NCBI GenBank assembly: GCA_947449015.1
Contig: CANFQA010000021.1
Location: 1-42,824, forward strand
Reading direction: 5' to 3'
DNA: 42,824 nucleotides
DNA from: Microthrixaceae bacterium
Lineage (GTDB): Bacteria; Actinomycetota; Acidimicrobiia; Acidimicrobiales; Acidimicrobilacustridaceae
Shown one piece after another: positions 1 to 8,122 of the stretch. Position 1 is the first letter of the stretch. Each line of letters begins with the position of its first letter. A program made the translations under genes and the position numbers. Below the pieces are notes generated by a model. It saw nothing but the letters and a program-made list of their open reading frames with translations, was not told the origin of the DNA and ran no database searches.

Positions 1-797
1 CCCGGAGGAGTCGTCGGGACGTTGGAGATCGCGTTTGCGAGTTGCGCTTCTTCCGCGGCGATCTGTGCGCCAAAACCAGCATCAAGCCGCCCGAGGTACT
101 GGGCATCGGAAAGTCGCTCGTCGAGCCGCGCCCGCACCTGATCGGCGAAGCGCTGCTGTTCAGCTTGGGCGCTGGTGAGTGACTCCAGCGTTGAGGTTGC
201 AGCTGCCAACTGCGCCTCGGCCTTGGCCCGTGCGTCATGGGCTCGGGTGATCTGATCCTCAAGACGTCGTTTGGCGGCACGGAGTTGATCGATGACATCG
301 GCGTCGCTGCCCGATCGGAGATCAAGGAAGGCTCGGCGGTTTGCGTCCTGCTGGGCAGTCGAGGATTCGAAGGCCCGAAACAGATCCTCACTTGGAGGGC
401 TGACATAGGCCGACACTGCGTAGGCCGCAACGCGGGCCCGGATCTGTTCGATGTCCTTGGCGGTCTGCGCCGCGGCAGCCTCGGCGGCGTCAGCCTCGGC
501 CCGACTGGCATCGGCCAAGCGTTGGGCTTCGACCGCAGCGGCTTGCTGGCCCCGCACGTTTTCATCCAGAGCGGAAAGCGCGGCCAGCACCGAGGCTTGG
601 TTTCCTTGGAGCACATCGACCTGGCTGGCCACCTGCGCCTGCTGGGCCCGCACTGCCGCGCGACGGGTGCGCGCATCGGTGAGATCCGCTCCTGCGGTGA
701 TCGACGACCCAGTCAGCAGCGCCACAAGCGCGACAGCAACGACCATGGAGATAGTCGTGGCAGTTCTGCGGGATGCGGATCGGGGGATGCGATGCAT
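1..797 (-). CDS. Exported coiled-coil protein, N-terminal part of a RipA-like NlpC/P60 hydrolase (partial)
   Basis: The reading frame opens at ATG 797 and stays open to the window edge, giving about 265 residues without a stop. Residues 1-12 are basic, residues about 14-30 are hydrophobic (a signal peptide or anchor), and the rest is a long Ala/Glu/Gln/Arg-rich coiled coil ending in a Thr/Pro/Gly linker. This is the usual front half of actinobacterial peptidoglycan endopeptidases that carry a C-terminal NlpC/P60 domain. The catalytic domain would lie outside the window, so the function is inferred from architecture. It is transcribed divergently from the nitroreductase gene. Another protein with an exported coiled coil is possible. 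Confidence 0.7.
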   Translation of the reverse strand, partial: MHRIPRSASRRTATTISMVVAVALVALLTGSSITAGADLTDARTRRAAVRAQQAQVASQVDVLQGNQASVLAALSALDENVRGQQAAAVEAQRLADASRAEADAAEAAAAQTAKDIEQIRARVAAYAVSAYVSPPSEDLFRAFESSTAQQDANRRAFLDLRSGSDADVIDQLRAAKRRLEDQITRAHDARAKAEAQLAAATSTLESLTSAQAEQQRFADQVRARLDERLSDAQYLGRLDAGFGAQIAAEEAQLANAISNVPTTPP

Positions 798-805
798 GGC
801 TCGGT

Positions 806-945
806 GTGAAGCTCCTCGGGTACGCGAAACGTAGGAGGAAGGCCCGGAATCCGCCCGAGAGCAGTGAAACCCTACCTGCGGAAGCACCCAAGAACCAGCA
901 CAAGCCGCGAATCCCCTGTTCAGAGGGGTTCAGATGCAACCGCAC
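806..945 (-). promoter_or_regulatory. Structured leader resembling a ydaO-type c-di-AMP riboswitch (candidate)
   Basis: Read on the minus strand, the leader of the coiled-coil/hydrolase gene has a CCCCT...AGGGG hairpin followed by GATTCGCGG. A CTTGGGTGCTTCC segment, then GGTAGGG, then a GGATTCCGG...CTCCTACG segment follow. The order and spacing resemble actinobacterial ydaO/yuaA riboswitches, which often control cell-wall hydrolase genes. The strongly conserved CAGCTAAC block is not recognisable, so this may be a diverged member or a chance resemblance. Confidence 0.35.
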
Positions 946-973
946 GCGTCATGAGCGGTACGGTCAATCGATC

Positions 974-1681
974 ATGAGCGAGCCGAGTACCCCCTTCAGC
1001 GAGTTGGCGCACCGACGCCGCTCAAATCTCCGTATCGATCCCGAGCGGGCCATCGACGACAACCTCCTCGATCAGCTCATCACCACTGCGGCCACTGCCC
1101 CCAACCACCATCGCACCTACCCATGGCGATTCCGGATCATTCGCGGCGACGGACGTCGAGGTCTCGGCAATGCCCTCGCCGACCATCTGGCCAACAAACC
1201 CGACCCTCTGACCAACAAACCCGACCCTCTGACCAACAAACCCGACCCTCTGACCAACAAACTCGACCCTCTGACCAACAAACTCGACCCTCTGACCAAC
1301 AAACTCGACCCTCTGGCCAACAAACTCGACCCCGACCCAGCACTCGCACAGGCCCGGGTCTCCAAAGCCCGCTCGAAGTACTTGCGGGCACCCGTCATGG
1401 TCGTGGTGGCATCGCGAGCCGGCGAGGACGAAATCGCCACTATCGAAAACCGCGATGCCGTCTCTGCGGCCATCCAGACATTGCTGCTGGCGGCAACGGA
1501 GGTCGGTCTGGCCTCGTTATGGTCCACCGGCGCTGCGGCACAGTCGATGGAGGTCGCCGAGTTCTGCGGATTCGACTCCACCGACACCATCATCGGCCTT
1601 GTGTATCTCGGCTGGCCCACCGCAGAACTCGAGCCAGCACTGCGCGCCGTTCCCGAAGTTGTCCGCATCGATCAGGCTTAG
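974..1681 (+). CDS. Nitroreductase family protein with an internal heptad-repeat insertion
   Basis: This is a 235-residue protein starting at ATG 974. The N-terminus has the RRSNLRI and TTAATAPNHH features of FMN-dependent nitroreductases. The C-terminal half (YLRAPVMVVVAS, then LLLAATEVGLASLWSTG, then GLVYLGWP) matches the family fold. Between residues 72 and 120 the region that normally joins two helices is expanded by seven 7-residue repeats. Family members reduce nitro or quinone compounds with NAD(P)H; no substrate can be assigned. Codons upstream of ATG 974 remain open to 773 but look non-coding and overlap the divergent leader, so I did not use them. Confidence 0.8.
   Translation: MSEPSTPFSELAHRRRSNLRIDPERAIDDNLLDQLITTAATAPNHHRTYPWRFRIIRGDGRRGLGNALADHLANKPDPLTNKPDPLTNKPDPLTNKLDPLTNKLDPLTNKLDPLANKLDPDPALAQARVSKARSKYLRAPVMVVVASRAGEDEIATIENRDAVSAAIQTLLLAATEVGLASLWSTGAAAQSMEVAEFCGFDSTDTIIGLVYLGWPTAELEPALRAVPEVVRIDQA
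1187..1333 (+). repeat. Seven tandem 21-bp repeats inside the nitroreductase gene
   Basis: Seven head-to-tail 21-bp units start at 1187, 1208, 1229, 1250, 1271, 1292 and 1313. They encode L(A/T)NK(P/L)DP. The first three units encode Pro at position 5 and the last four encode Leu, through a single C-to-T change. Because the unit length is a multiple of three, changes in copy number keep the frame. Confidence 0.95.
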
Positions 1682-1689
1682 TCCCGACC

Positions 1690-1695
1690 TAGGGT
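1690..1695 (+). promoter_or_regulatory. -10-like box TAGGGT close to ATG 1702
   Basis: TAGGGT ends six bases before ATG 1702 and no Shine-Dalgarno sequence lies between them. That placement would give a leaderless or nearly leaderless transcript for the first of the two membrane-protein genes. No convincing -35 box was identified. Confidence 0.35.
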
Positions 1696-1701
1696 TCCCC
1701 G

Positions 1702-2286
1702 ATGGCACGAACCACCAAACGCGGCCCTAACCCCGACCGTGCACCGGCCCCAGCGCGAGTTCGCCGAACCCGCATCGTGTCGGTGGTGTGCACCTGGGCA
1801 TTCATCGCCATGTTCTTCGTGGCGCCCTCAATCATGGGCAGTGCGCTGTTCATCATTCCGTCGGTCCTGTTCGGGGTCGCCGCTATTGCGACAGTGCGCG
1901 ATTCACGGCGATCCGACGGACCCGACGCCCAGACTCTGGAACCCGAGGCGCTCGCCACCGCCACGAAAAAGCAGCCAGTTGAAGTCGACGGTCTGCTGTT
2001 TTCCGGTTCCACTGCCCGGGCCAGCGCAACCAAAGGGACACTCCGCTTCGCAGATCGCCGCTTGGCCTTCGTTGGCACGGATGATTCGGTCCTGTTCGAT
2101 GTTCCGATCGGCAAAGTTTCCCTCGCCGGAGCTCCGGGGTTCTGGCGACCGCAGCTTGATCTGGAGATCAACGGCAGAAATCACACCATTCGTTTCCTTC
2201 CGGTCTGGGACCTGGGTGCGACCTTCGTGGGCGTGATCATCGCCGGCGAATGGCACGCGCAGCTCCAAGAACTGGGCGCAAGCTGA
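1702..2286 (+). CDS. Two-helix membrane protein, first of a paralogous pair
   Basis: This is a 194-residue protein I do not recognise. A basic, Pro/Arg-rich N-terminus of about 24 residues is followed by two closely spaced hydrophobic segments (about 25-43 and 46-65). A soluble domain of about 125 residues follows. The domain ends in the pattern DLG.....G.I.A.EWH.QL.E.GA, which recurs in the next gene. A hairpin of helices with a small cytoplasmic beta-rich domain resembles bacterial PH-like (YdjM/bPH) proteins, but I cannot show that homology. The next gene starts one base after this stop. Confidence 0.75.
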   Translation: MARTTKRGPNPDRAPAPARVRRTRIVSVVCTWAFIAMFFVAPSIMGSALFIIPSVLFGVAAIATVRDSRRSDGPDAQTLEPEALATATKKQPVEVDGLLFSGSTARASATKGTLRFADRRLAFVGTDDSVLFDVPIGKVSLAGAPGFWRPQLDLEINGRNHTIRFLPVWDLGATFVGVIIAGEWHAQLQELGAS

Positions 2287-2287
2287 C

Positions 2288-2917
2288 ATGGCCAACCGCG
2301 AACCTGATCCCAACACTGTTCGGTCAAAGGCCCGTGCCCGCCGAGGGATGATCCTTGCTTTGTGGTGGGGAGTCGTACTGCTTGGCCTGTTCGCCATCAG
2401 TAGCGGCGGACCTCCGCTGCTCATCGTGCCGGTGATCCTTATCGGCATCATCGTGGCCTCCAACACCCTTGTGGTCGTCCGGGGAACCGGACCCGAACAG
2501 CAAGCGCTGGCCCCAGGACGACTCATCCAAGCCGACGATCACGATGATCCCGTCACCGTGTCCGCCACGAGAGCGCCTCGCCGCAACGCCTCCGATCGCA
2601 CCCGTCGATCGGGAGAACTCCGTTACGAGCAACGGCGACTTCGCTTCACGTTCCACGAAGGGCGACAGTCGAGATCTGACGCCGCAAAACCGTTCGATCC
2701 CACCGATGAAGTCACGGTGTTCGATGTGGCACCGAAACAGATTCAACTCGGCTCCCGCCCCACCATGGCCCGACCCGCCCTCAGTCTCACCATCGATGGC
2801 ACCCTGCACGTCATCGAGTTCAGCCCGCCAATGGATCTGGGCGCCGGCGTCGTCGGCGCAATCGTGTCGGCCGCGTGGCATGACCAACTACTCGAACGGG
2901 GCGCACGCATCGGGTGA
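2288..2917 (+). CDS. Two-helix membrane protein, second of a paralogous pair
   Basis: This is a 209-residue protein with the plan of its upstream neighbour: a basic N-terminus, two hydrophobic segments (about 20-38 and 43-60) and a C-terminal domain. The last 50 residues align by eye with the upstream protein: the P.L.L.I.G..H.I.F.P..DLGA..VG pattern, then WH.QLLERGA. The pair overlaps almost end to start and probably arose by tandem duplication, with the two copies co-translated. The function is unknown. Confidence 0.75.
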   Translation: MANREPDPNTVRSKARARRGMILALWWGVVLLGLFAISSGGPPLLIVPVILIGIIVASNTLVVVRGTGPEQQALAPGRLIQADDHDDPVTVSATRAPRRNASDRTRRSGELRYEQRRLRFTFHEGRQSRSDAAKPFDPTDEVTVFDVAPKQIQLGSRPTMARPALSLTIDGTLHVIEFSPPMDLGAGVVGAIVSAAWHDQLLERGARIG

Positions 2918-2939
2918 GCGGGCATGACACCATGAGGAC

Positions 2940-3731
2940 GTGACCGATCTCATTCCCGGACCCAAAGCCGACCAAGCCCTTCTCGACCACGCCGTCGAAC
3001 TGCTGCAGGAAGCCGGCGATCTCACGCTGAACTGGTTCGACCGTGACGACCTCGCTATCGACAACAAGGGCGATGGCACCCCGGTCACCGACGCCGACCG
3101 TGCTGCCGAGCGACTCGTTCGCGAGCGACTTGATGCCAGTCGACCCGATGACACCGTGCTGGGCGAAGAGGAAGCCGACAAACCCGGCACCAGCGGCATC
3201 ACCTGGATCATCGATCCCATCGATGGCACCAAGGCCTTCACTCGTGGTGTGCCGCTGTACTCCAACCTGCTCGGTGTGTTTGATGAACACGGGCCGTTGC
3301 TCGGTGTCATCCATCTACCGGCGCTTGGCATCACGGTGTACGCCGGCCGCGGACTCGGCTGCTTCCGCAATGGCAAGCCCGCCCGAGTGAGCGATCGCGC
3401 AGAACCATCAGCCTGCGTGCTGTCCACCAGTGGATTCAACCCATGGAGCGACAATGCGCTTCTCGGCGTCAAGCACGCTGAGTTCCAACTGCGCACCTGG
3501 GGTGATGGCTATGGCTACGCCATGGTGGCCTGCGGTGCACTCGACGCCATGGTCGACCCGTCGGTCTCACTCTGGGATGTGGCTCCACTGCCGGTGATCA
3601 TGTCGGAAGCGGGTGGTCGTTTTACCGCACTTGATGGTTCAGCGCCCACGCTGGTTCCCGGACAGCAGACCTCCGCAGTAGCCACCAGTTCAGCAATCCA
3701 TAGCGCGGTCATCGCTGCGCTCAACTCCTAA
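2940..3731 (+). CDS. hisN: Inositol-monophosphatase family phosphatase, HisN-like
   Basis: This is a 263-residue protein starting at GTG 2940. It carries the metal-binding motifs of the IMPase superfamily: GEEEAD at about 75-80, the WIIDPIDGTKAF signature at about 89-100 and WDVAPL near 212. The wording of the second motif is closest to histidinol-phosphate phosphatases of actinobacteria, so L-histidinol-phosphate is the likely substrate. Inositol phosphate or PAP phosphatase activity cannot be excluded. No other his genes are in the window. The copper gene downstream starts eight bases after the stop. Confidence 0.8.
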   Translation: MTDLIPGPKADQALLDHAVELLQEAGDLTLNWFDRDDLAIDNKGDGTPVTDADRAAERLVRERLDASRPDDTVLGEEEADKPGTSGITWIIDPIDGTKAFTRGVPLYSNLLGVFDEHGPLLGVIHLPALGITVYAGRGLGCFRNGKPARVSDRAEPSACVLSTSGFNPWSDNALLGVKHAEFQLRTWGDGYGYAMVACGALDAMVDPSVSLWDVAPLPVIMSEAGGRFTALDGSAPTLVPGQQTSAVATSSAIHSAVIAALNS

Positions 3732-3739
3732 GGCTGCCC

Positions 3740-5461
3740 ATGCACTTGGTCATCGGTCGTTCTATCGCCCGCGCCATTCTGACGTTCAGCGCTCTGGTCG
3801 CCGTGCTGTCTTTGAGTGCCGGTGTTGCCAGTGCACATGCCGGGTTGGTCAGTACCACTCCGACAGATAACACCTCGGTCACTCCCTCGCCGGCGAAGGT
3901 GAGCGCCACGTTCTCCGAGCGGGTGAGTATCGGTGTCGGTGGACTCACCGTGCGCAATACCAACGGCCTACGGGTTGACACGGGATCAAGCAGTGTTGAC
4001 AGCGTTGGCACCACAGTGTCGGTGGCGCTGCAGCCAACGCTTCCCGATGGAACCTATGTGGCCACCTATCGGGTGCTCTCCGCTGATGGCCATCCGGTGA
4101 GCGCGTCGTTCCTGTTTGGTATCGGTTCCGGACCGATCGACGCCAACGCCGCATCGTTCAGTGGAACTGGCGGCAATCGGACGTGGGAGATTGCCGGAGC
4201 CTTCGCCCGCTTCCTGATGTACGCCAGCGCCTTGCTGGCTGCCGGGCTCGTGTTCTTCCTGGCCTTCATCCATGACCGCGACGAAGACCGCTGGCGACTC
4301 ATCAGTTGGGCCCGTATCGCCACCATCACTGCGCTGTTCGGCGCGGCCGGTGTTGTCACGGTGCAAGCCGCGCTTCTGAGTGGCAAGAACCTTTCGGCCA
4401 TCACTGATGGCGGAGTCCTCGGCGATGTGCTCAACAGTCGGCTGGGATGGTCGCTGGCTGCGCTCACCATGGGTCTCATCGCCGTGCACCTCTCGACGGA
4501 CATTCAAAATGTCATCGCGTCACAATCACTCGCGCTCTATGGCGGACTGGCCACCGCAGCCTCGTTCGCTATTTGGGGTCATTCCACCGAACTGACGCCG
4601 GTCTGGCTGAGCACCACCGCTGACATCGTGCATGTCGCCGCGGCCGCGTTCTGGTTCGGCGGCATTGTTGGAATGGTCATGGTGCTTCGTCGTCGCGGCA
4701 ACCGGCCAGCGGCGCCAACTGCGCAGATCGTCAGTCGGTTCTCCACTGCCGCCGCCATCAGTGTCGGATTACTGGCCGCCGCTGGCATTGCGCTCTCATG
4801 GAACGCCACCGGCGGATCATGGAACGCGCTTGTCTCCACCACCTACGGACGCCTGCTGCTGGTCAAGGTTGGAATCACCGCCGGCATTCTTGCCATCGCC
4901 GGCTACAACCGATCCTGGTTGGTGCCGGCCATCGTGCAAGGCGAAGCCGAACTCGCCAACCCGTCATCGGAAACTGCGGAACCGGCGTTCACCGATGAAC
5001 AACGCGCCAGCAACTGGTCGCTGTTGCGCCGGGCCGTGACCATCGAGGCGATCGCCCTGGTGGTCATCATGGGCATCACCTCAGTGCTCGTCAACGTCAC
5101 CCCGGCCCGTACCGCCATCGCGGGGGCCGATCGGGTCGTGAACCAGACCCAGACCGTGGCCACCGGCACCGTCAACCTTGTCGTTGTGCCCGCCCGCGTC
5201 GGCGAGAACACCCTGCACATCCAATACGCCGATTCATCCGGCAAGCCCATCGATGTGGCCAACACGCTCACCATCGAGTTCTCCCTGCCTTCAGCCGACC
5301 TTTCTGCGATCTCACGGCAGACCGCTAAAGCTGGACCCGGACATTTCATTTACACCGGGCCGGAACTCAGCATCGCCGGCACATGGACCGTTACACTCGT
5401 AGCCCGGACAAGCGATTTCTCCGAGCAGCGCACCAGTTTTCAGGTCCCCATCTCTAAATGA
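3740..5461 (+). CDS. CopC-CopD fusion, copper-binding/transport membrane protein
   Basis: This is a 573-residue protein. A signal peptide ends in VASA, so the mature chain would begin at His33, the expected N-terminal copper ligand of CopC. The CopC domain (about 33-128) includes DGHPVSASFLFGIG with a second ligand, His118. About eight hydrophobic segments follow (roughly 150-450) and form a CopD domain. A C-terminal extracytoplasmic beta domain follows (about 470-570). The protein would bind copper outside the membrane and move it across. It is followed at close spacing by a YcnI-like gene, which supports a copper-handling operon. Confidence 0.88.
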   Translation: MHLVIGRSIARAILTFSALVAVLSLSAGVASAHAGLVSTTPTDNTSVTPSPAKVSATFSERVSIGVGGLTVRNTNGLRVDTGSSSVDSVGTTVSVALQPTLPDGTYVATYRVLSADGHPVSASFLFGIGSGPIDANAASFSGTGGNRTWEIAGAFARFLMYASALLAAGLVFFLAFIHDRDEDRWRLISWARIATITALFGAAGVVTVQAALLSGKNLSAITDGGVLGDVLNSRLGWSLAALTMGLIAVHLSTDIQNVIASQSLALYGGLATAASFAIWGHSTELTPVWLSTTADIVHVAAAAFWFGGIVGMVMVLRRRGNRPAAPTAQIVSRFSTAAAISVGLLAAAGIALSWNATGGSWNALVSTTYGRLLLVKVGITAGILAIAGYNRSWLVPAIVQGEAELANPSSETAEPAFTDEQRASNWSLLRRAVTIEAIALVVIMGITSVLVNVTPARTAIAGADRVVNQTQTVATGTVNLVVVPARVGENTLHIQYADSSGKPIDVANTLTIEFSLPSADLSAISRQTAKAGPGHFIYTGPELSIAGTWTVTLVARTSDFSEQRTSFQVPISK

Positions 5462-5492
5462 ATCCCCTCATCGAACCGAAAGCGGCGACAGC

Positions 5493-6155
5493 ATGAAAAC
5501 CCTCGTCCGAACACTTCTCACAGCCACGGCAGCAACGCTGTTCGCAACCGTTGCGTTCGTTGCGCCCGCATCTGCCCATGTGGAAGCAACCGGTATGGCC
5601 CATGGCGAGCTCACCATGGTCAGCCTCAATGTTGAGCACGGTTGCGGTGAGCTCGACCTCACCGGGCTGCGCGTGCAGATGCCCGAAGGCGCGACCCAGA
5701 TCACCGCCGAGAACCCCGAGGGCTGGACGAGTACCGCGAACTCCAACGAAATCGCATGGACTGGCGGTCCACAGCCAGCACATGAAGAACTGGAGTTCCA
5801 GTTCTCGCTCAAGTTGGCCCAGGCCAAGGGTGAGACCGTCCGCTTCCCAGCCATCGAGTCCTGCCCCGGCGGCGAAATCGCATGGATCGAACAGACCCCA
5901 GAGGGTGGGCCGGAACCTGAGCATCCCGCCCCCGAAATCGTGCTCGGCGAAACCTCTGCGACCACCATGGCAATGTCCGCAATCGATGACACCAAGGCTC
6001 CCGCCACCATGGCTCCCGAACAGACCCCCATCACCCAACAAGGAAGCACAACCCATAACGCCGGTCTTGTGGTGCTCCTGGTCGTGATGGCGATCATCAT
6101 CGGTGGCGCCGTCATTCTCTACTTCCGCAATCGGAAGCCCACGGCAAAGAACTAA
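5493..6155 (+). CDS. YcnI-like (DUF1775) copper-associated exported protein
   Basis: This is a 220-residue protein. The signal peptide ends at ASA, giving a mature N-terminus of HVEA; the leading His is the copper ligand of the YcnI family. The beta-rich domain includes the typical NVEHGCG, GW and FQFSLKL segments. A Pro/Thr-rich spacer and a single C-terminal helix (about 187-208) followed by RNRKP anchor it in the membrane. It lies 31 bases after the CopC-CopD gene and 2 bases before the next, so it is probably part of the same transcript. Confidence 0.85.
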   Translation: MKTLVRTLLTATAATLFATVAFVAPASAHVEATGMAHGELTMVSLNVEHGCGELDLTGLRVQMPEGATQITAENPEGWTSTANSNEIAWTGGPQPAHEELEFQFSLKLAQAKGETVRFPAIESCPGGEIAWIEQTPEGGPEPEHPAPEIVLGETSATTMAMSAIDDTKAPATMAPEQTPITQQGSTTHNAGLVVLLVVMAIIIGGAVILYFRNRKPTAKN

Positions 6156-6157
6156 CG

Positions 6158-7183
6158 GTGACAAACTCCCGCCCCGCGAGCGGCATCCTGCGATGCATGC
6201 TTGCGGTGGCGGGAGTTTCCGCGTTCACCCTCATGGTGTTGGCGCAACCGGCAACTGCGAGCAACCTCACTGCCACCAACGGCCGTTCCTCGGTGCTGAG
6301 CATCGAGCCGAGCAATGGCGCAGGCGGTGGTGTACTTGTCGGAATCATCGGCGGTGACGCCGCGTTACGCGTCGGCGCCACACCCGGACATGAGGTGATC
6401 GTGCTCGGATATGCCGCGGAGCCCTACCTGCGTATCTCCACTGATGGAAGCATCTCGGTCAATACCCGCTCCCCGGCAACCGCGCTCAATCAGACCCGCA
6501 ACGGTGGCACCGGAGAGGGCACAGCCGACGCATCCGCCGAGCCCGAGTGGCTCTCTCTCGAACGTTCGGGGGAGGTTGTCTGGCACGACCACCGAATCCA
6601 TTCGATGACCACCGCAGACCAGGGACATGGGTGGAGCATCAGTCTGCTGGTTGATGGAACACCAGTCACCATCAACGGTGAGCTGCGAATCGAACCACAG
6701 CCGTTGATTGTTCCGTGGGTACTTCTCATCGGCGCAGTTGCCGCAGTTGCTGTGCTCGTAGGTCGTCGTCGACCCACGAGCACAGCTCTCGTGACTGCTG
6801 GAGTCGCCGCTTCCGTCTCGATGGTTCTGGCTGCGTTGGTCACAGTTGCGACACCCACCGAACTCGGCCGTGATCTCCTCCCGGTCGTGGTGACAATCGC
6901 AGCGTGGCTGACCTGTGTGATCGGATCGCTCACCCCGCATCGGATGCGGATCGGTTTCACCATTGCCTCAGCCGCGTTGAGCGCAGGCTTCCTCTCCACA
7001 ATGCTGCGCAACCTTTCCTGCGCGATCCCGGTGCCGATCATCGGCCCACCAATCATTGATCGTGTGGCAGTCAGCGCGGCTGTCGCAACCGTCATCGCCA
7101 CCTTCATCCTCGCGGTCATTGGGGCCGGTCAGCCCCAAGATCCAACGGCGCCGATCAACGCCGGTTCGCCAGCGGCAGGCTGA
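6158..7183 (+). CDS. Multi-pass membrane protein of the copper cluster
   Basis: This is a 341-residue protein starting at GTG 6158, two bases after the YcnI stop. It has a signal peptide (about 12-34), an extracytoplasmic domain with a VWHDHRIHSM motif rich in potential metal ligands, and then about five hydrophobic helices (about 185-330). Proteins with this WHDHR.H motif occur beside CopC/YcnI genes in other actinobacteria, to my knowledge without a defined function. Operon position and His/Met residues suggest a role in copper handling; this is inference. Confidence 0.75.
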   Translation: MTNSRPASGILRCMLAVAGVSAFTLMVLAQPATASNLTATNGRSSVLSIEPSNGAGGGVLVGIIGGDAALRVGATPGHEVIVLGYAAEPYLRISTDGSISVNTRSPATALNQTRNGGTGEGTADASAEPEWLSLERSGEVVWHDHRIHSMTTADQGHGWSISLLVDGTPVTINGELRIEPQPLIVPWVLLIGAVAAVAVLVGRRRPTSTALVTAGVAASVSMVLAALVTVATPTELGRDLLPVVVTIAAWLTCVIGSLTPHRMRIGFTIASAALSAGFLSTMLRNLSCAIPVPIIGPPIIDRVAVSAAVATVIATFILAVIGAGQPQDPTAPINAGSPAAG

Positions 7184-7189
7184 AAACAC

Positions 7190-8122
7190 TCAGGCCGACT
7201 CAGGTGAGGTTCGTTCGAGAACTCGCCGTTCCTCATCGAAGCGCTGATCCCATTTTCGGGCCTGGGCAATTGCTATGGCGTACTGCTCACTTCGCTTCGA
7301 CCCCGCCGCAGCGGAACCCGACAGTTCATATTGCGAACTGATGCCCCAGCGGAGCTGTGCGATGGCTTCGGCCCGCAACTGACTCACTCTCGACTCGGTC
7401 ACCCCGAGTTCACCGGCCAGATCAACCGAACTGCGCCCATCGAAGAACGCGCCGAGGATGACCATGCGATGCCGATCCGACAGTAGGTCGACCGCGTCAT
7501 GGAGATAGCCGAGAAGTTCGCGGTATTCGAGTTGTTGGTCCGGTTCGTTCTTATGTTGGTCAACCACCAGATCAACAAGTGAGCAGTCCTCGTCCGATCC
7601 GTTTCCTGATCGATCAAGAGCGAGTGGAGCAAGTCGCACAAGAAGTGTCCGAACCCGTCGCAGCTCATCAAGGCTCACGCCGGTTCGCTCAACAACTTCC
7701 GCTTCGGTGGGTCGACGACCCAGTTCGCCAAGCAAGGCCTGCTCGGACGCGTCGATTTTTCGCGCCATGGCCCGCACCGGTCGTGGAACCCAATCGGCAG
7801 CTCGAGCGGCATCAAGAACAGCTCCACGGATTCGCAGAACCGCGTACCCTTCGAACGGAACACCGCGAGATGGATCCCAGCGACGTGCAGCTTCGACCAG
7901 TCCGAGCGCTCCGGCTCGGCGTAACTCGTTGCGATCAACGTGTCGAGGGAACGAACCGCACACTTGAGCAACGACCCGATCAACCAGGGTGAGGGCTCCC
8001 TCAGCAAGCGACACGATGGTTCTCGCGTCCTGAGAGACCTGCTCCTGTTGCTGGTTCTCCTGGTTCTCCGGGTGTTTCTGGTCCTGCTGATTCTGGTCCT
8101 GCGTTGCTCGTTCCCGAGTCAT
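7190..8122 (-). CDS. FliA/WhiG-type RNA polymerase sigma factor
   Basis: This is a 310-residue protein starting at ATG 8122. After a Gln/Asn/Glu-rich N-terminus (about 7-33) come sigma region 2 (NELRRAGALGLVEAARRWDP, then FEGYAVLRIRGAVLDAARAADWVPR), region 3, and region 4 with the helix-turn-helix DLAGELGVTESRVSQLR. The DWVPR and RIRGAVLD wording is characteristic of the sigma-28/WhiG group. No flagellar genes are in the window, so it could serve motility elsewhere or a development-like programme. It runs convergently to the copper cluster, with six bases between stops. Confidence 0.88.
   Translation of the reverse strand: MTRERATQDQNQQDQKHPENQENQQQEQVSQDARTIVSLAEGALTLVDRVVAQVCGSFPRHVDRNELRRAGALGLVEAARRWDPSRGVPFEGYAVLRIRGAVLDAARAADWVPRPVRAMARKIDASEQALLGELGRRPTEAEVVERTGVSLDELRRVRTLLVRLAPLALDRSGNGSDEDCSLVDLVVDQHKNEPDQQLEYRELLGYLHDAVDLLSDRHRMVILGAFFDGRSSVDLAGELGVTESRVSQLRAEAIAQLRWGISSQYELSGSAAAGSKRSEQYAIAIAQARKWDQRFDEERRVLERTSPESA

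Noticed and set aside
773-973. In-frame extension of the nitroreductase to 302 residues
   Set aside because: The extra residues are not family-like and run across the divergent leader. ATG 974 directly precedes the conserved start.
1117-1692. Long open frames on both strands across 1187-1333
   Set aside because: The 21-bp repeat has no stop in any frame, so every register looks open; only the nitroreductase frame shows a protein family.
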